From Candidatus Aenigmatarchaeota archaeon (lineage in GTDB: Archaea; Aenigmatarchaeota; Aenigmatarchaeia; QMZP01), in assembly GCA_016202725.1 (NCBI GenBank), contig JACQOD010000089.1, forward strand, positions 1 through 6,269: 6,269 nucleotides of DNA, in the 5' to 3' direction. Of the stretch, positions 5,325 to 6,269 are shown piece by piece (the first letter of the stretch is position 1; every line of letters starts with the position of its first letter). The notes beneath the pieces are model-generated. The model was given only the letters and a program-made list of their open reading frames with translations. It did not search any database and had not been told where the DNA came from. Position numbers and translations under genes: made by a program.

Positions 5325-5920
5325 TCCAGCCTCCGCAGCGCCTCGATGATGGCGGCTTCCCCTTGTATGACGATGCCCTTCTCCAGTATGCCTGCGGTGA
5401 CGGCATCTCTCCGGGCGATGTTTCCCCTGAAGTCGCCCGCGGTCATGAAGAGGGGGTTGACGGGCCTTGCCCTTGTCTGCGAGAGTTCAAGGCAAGCCCT
5501 CTCAATGGGGCGGACCCCCCCCTTCTCCACCAGAAAGAGCACGTCAACATCCCTGGCGTTCCCCTTTCCCGCTGCGATGGAACCGAACAACACGGCTGCC
5601 CTGGCCGCGGAGGAGGCTGCCGCAAGGTCCCGGGCGTACACCTTCGCGAGCGGGTTGGCGGCGAGCGCCCTGTTCCTTGACTCTATCAGGATAAGCCCGC
5701 ACAGCGTCCTGGCCTCATCATTCCCCAGATTCAGCCGGTAGTAGAGGGCGTTGCCCATGCTCCTCTGGGAGAGCAGCCCTCTCCCGAGGAGGGCTTTCAG
5801 CGTGCGGTGGGCCCCTCCCACACTCATGCCCAGCGTCCTCGCCAGTTGGTTCACGTTGAACCCCTCCGGGGAACTTCTGAGGAGGAATTCGACAATCCTG
5901 TAGGTGGATTTCGGGTACAT
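5321..5920 (-). CDS. Winged-helix DNA-binding / minimal nucleotidyltransferase (MNT) fusion protein
   Basis: The 199-residue protein has two domains. Residues 1-66 form a winged helix-turn-helix: YPKSTYRIVEFLLRSSPEGFNVNQLARTLGMS, recognition helix around GGAHRTLKALLGRGLL (35-50), and wing SQRSMGNALYYRLN (51-64). Residues about 90-199 form a Pol-beta-type nucleotidyltransferase with AAVLFGSIAAGKGN (108-121: G113, S114) and the metal ligands D124 and D126 (RDVDVLFLVE). The strand where many relatives carry a third carboxylate reads RPVNPLFMT (152-160), with no obvious Asp. It is likely the antitoxin or modifying partner of the HEPN protein encoded immediately downstream. The winged helix suggests it also represses its own operon, which fits the 21 bp-spaced direct repeats just upstream. 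The start is the ATG at 5920, which keeps the complete winged helix and has AAGGA (5933-5929) eight nt before it. Confidence 0.86.
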   Translation of the reverse strand: MYPKSTYRIVEFLLRSSPEGFNVNQLARTLGMSVGGAHRTLKALLGRGLLSQRSMGNALYYRLNLGNDEARTLCGLILIESRNRALAANPLAKVYARDLAAASSAARAAVLFGSIAAGKGNARDVDVLFLVEKGGVRPIERACLELSQTRARPVNPLFMTAGDFRGNIARRDAVTAGILEKGIVIQGEAAIIEALRRLE

Positions 5921-5925
5921 TCAAC

Positions 5926-5969
5926 CATTCCTTATTTCCGAATGATTATTCGATATTATTGAATGATTA
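5926..5969 (-). promoter_or_regulatory. AT-rich promoter/operator of the MNT-HEPN operon
   Basis: GAATGATTA occurs exactly at 5940-5948 and 5961-5969, 21 bp apart or two helical turns, so both would face the same side of the DNA. CATTC (5926-5930) is an inverted partner of GAATG (5940-5944). A TATA-like AATAATAT lies on the minus strand around 5954-5962. The overlap of repeat and promoter suggests autorepression by the winged-helix domain of the adjacent protein. This is the most AT-rich part of the window. Confidence 0.55.
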
Positions 5970-6074
5970 ACTCTCCTGTATAAGCCTTCCTGGAGGGCCG
6001 CAGGCGGTTTCCTCCACGGTCTGCCCCGCTTTGGTTGGTCGCCAGCGCGGTGCTTCCTAGATGGTCGGAGTGGT
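5970..6074. other. Non-coding stretch between the MNT promoter and the right repeat
   Basis: The gene-free region runs from 5921 to the right edge. This part returns to high GC and holds no supported ORF or tRNA. The only structure seen is a possible 6 bp hairpin, TGGAGG (5991-5996) with CCTCCA (6011-6016), loop 14 nt. No T-run follows it, so it is not called a terminator. Confidence 0.5.
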
Positions 6075-6156
6075 AGGGGTCGTCATAAATTAACCTCACC
6101 GGCTTTACTGGTTCGGGCATGTGTCATTGTGCATGGACTCCCCTGACCGTGCAGCG
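6075..6156 (+). repeat. 82 bp dispersed inverted repeat, right copy
   Basis: This is the inverted copy of 1-82 with three differences. Read on the plus strand it has the sense seen on the minus strand of the left copy. Possible hairpins are 6098-6112 (ACCGG, loop CTTTA, CTGGT) and 6130-6153 (TGCATGG, ten-nt loop, CCGTGCA). Each contains one G-U pair that would be an A-C mismatch in RNA from the other strand. The outer extension of the first hairpin is weaker here than in the left copy. The repeat ends cleanly at 6156/6157 as far as the left copy allows one to judge. Confidence 0.95.
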
Positions 6157-6269
6157 TCCCTTCAACGGGCCCTCATTCCTGCTGGGCAACGCCTCCTGTC
6201 TGGCTTTTCACCCTGCCGATGGCCAATTCGACCATGGGGGCAGTGGTCTCATTATTTTATGTCGATTCC
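6157..6269. other. Right edge without a supported gene
   Basis: A plus-strand frame from ATG 6219 (also ATG 6234) stays open to the edge, encoding MANSTMGAVVSLFYVDS so far, too short to judge and without a clear Shine-Dalgarno. An AT-rich TTATTTTATG near 6252 could instead be a TATA box for a gene beyond the edge. Neither reading is secure. Confidence 0.25.

Noticed and set aside
4890..5741. Long plus-strand ORF (283 codons) antisense to HEPN and MNT, with TATATA upstream
   Set aside because: Its product has no recognisable domain, while both minus-strand genes have clear motifs and a coupled ATGA overlap. It reads as a shadow frame.
6075..6156. Repeat as a tRNA or C/D-box RNA (GGTTCGGGC resembles a T-loop, CTGA resembles a D box, ATGACGA on the other strand resembles a C box)
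   Set aside because: No acceptor or anticodon stem can be built, and the C-like and D-like boxes are on opposite strands.
1..6269. CRISPR array, rRNA, transposase or integrase
   Set aside because: No regularly spaced repeats, no rRNA-like sequence and no recombinase motifs were found on either strand.

Overview
This 6.3 kb window is archaeal DNA of high GC content. The evidence is the archaeal three-gene set of HMG-CoA synthase, SCP2-type thiolase and DUF35 zinc-ribbon/OB-fold protein, a geranylgeranyl-reductase-like flavoprotein of the kind that saturates archaeal lipids, promoters that look like BRE/TATA with apparent leaderless starts, and a secreted protein with a dense N-glycosylation tail. 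The lineage cannot be fixed from the sequence. Compact genes and a short reductase would fit a small-genome archaeon (for example DPANN), but this is only a guess.

Layout, left to right. (1) Positions 1-82 hold one copy of an 82 bp repeat. (2) 82-687 (-) encodes a membrane-anchored thioredoxin-fold protein with a CGPC active site and a Pro- and sequon-rich tail. (3) 688-869 is a divergent promoter region. (4) 870-3639 (+) is the operon HMG-CoA synthase, acetyl-CoA acetyltransferase (thiolase), DUF35 protein. These make acetoacetyl-CoA and HMG-CoA, the entry to the mevalonate pathway, probably in one channelling complex; a 27-codon mini-ORF with a good Shine-Dalgarno sits between thiolase and DUF35. 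(5) 3677-4702 (-), convergent with the operon, encodes the reductase acting at the other end of isoprenoid lipid synthesis. (6) 4830-5920 (-) is a two-gene operon with a 4 bp overlap: a winged-helix/nucleotidyltransferase (MNT) protein and a HEPN protein, a toxin-antitoxin-like pair. It is preceded by an AT-rich promoter with an exact 9 bp direct repeat at 21 bp spacing. (7) 6075-6156 is the second copy of the 82 bp repeat, inverted relative to the first (79 of 82 positions match). (8) 6157-6269 has no supported gene.

The most unusual points are the long inverted repeat bracketing the whole gene block, with wobble pairs suggesting a structured RNA read from one strand; the HEPN-MNT pair, whose HEPN lacks a recognisable R-x4-H motif and whose MNT shows no obvious third carboxylate; and promoter motifs shared between the thioredoxin, mevalonate and reductase transcription units. 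The left repeat copy begins at base 1, so it may mark a contig end; its true extent on that side cannot be seen.
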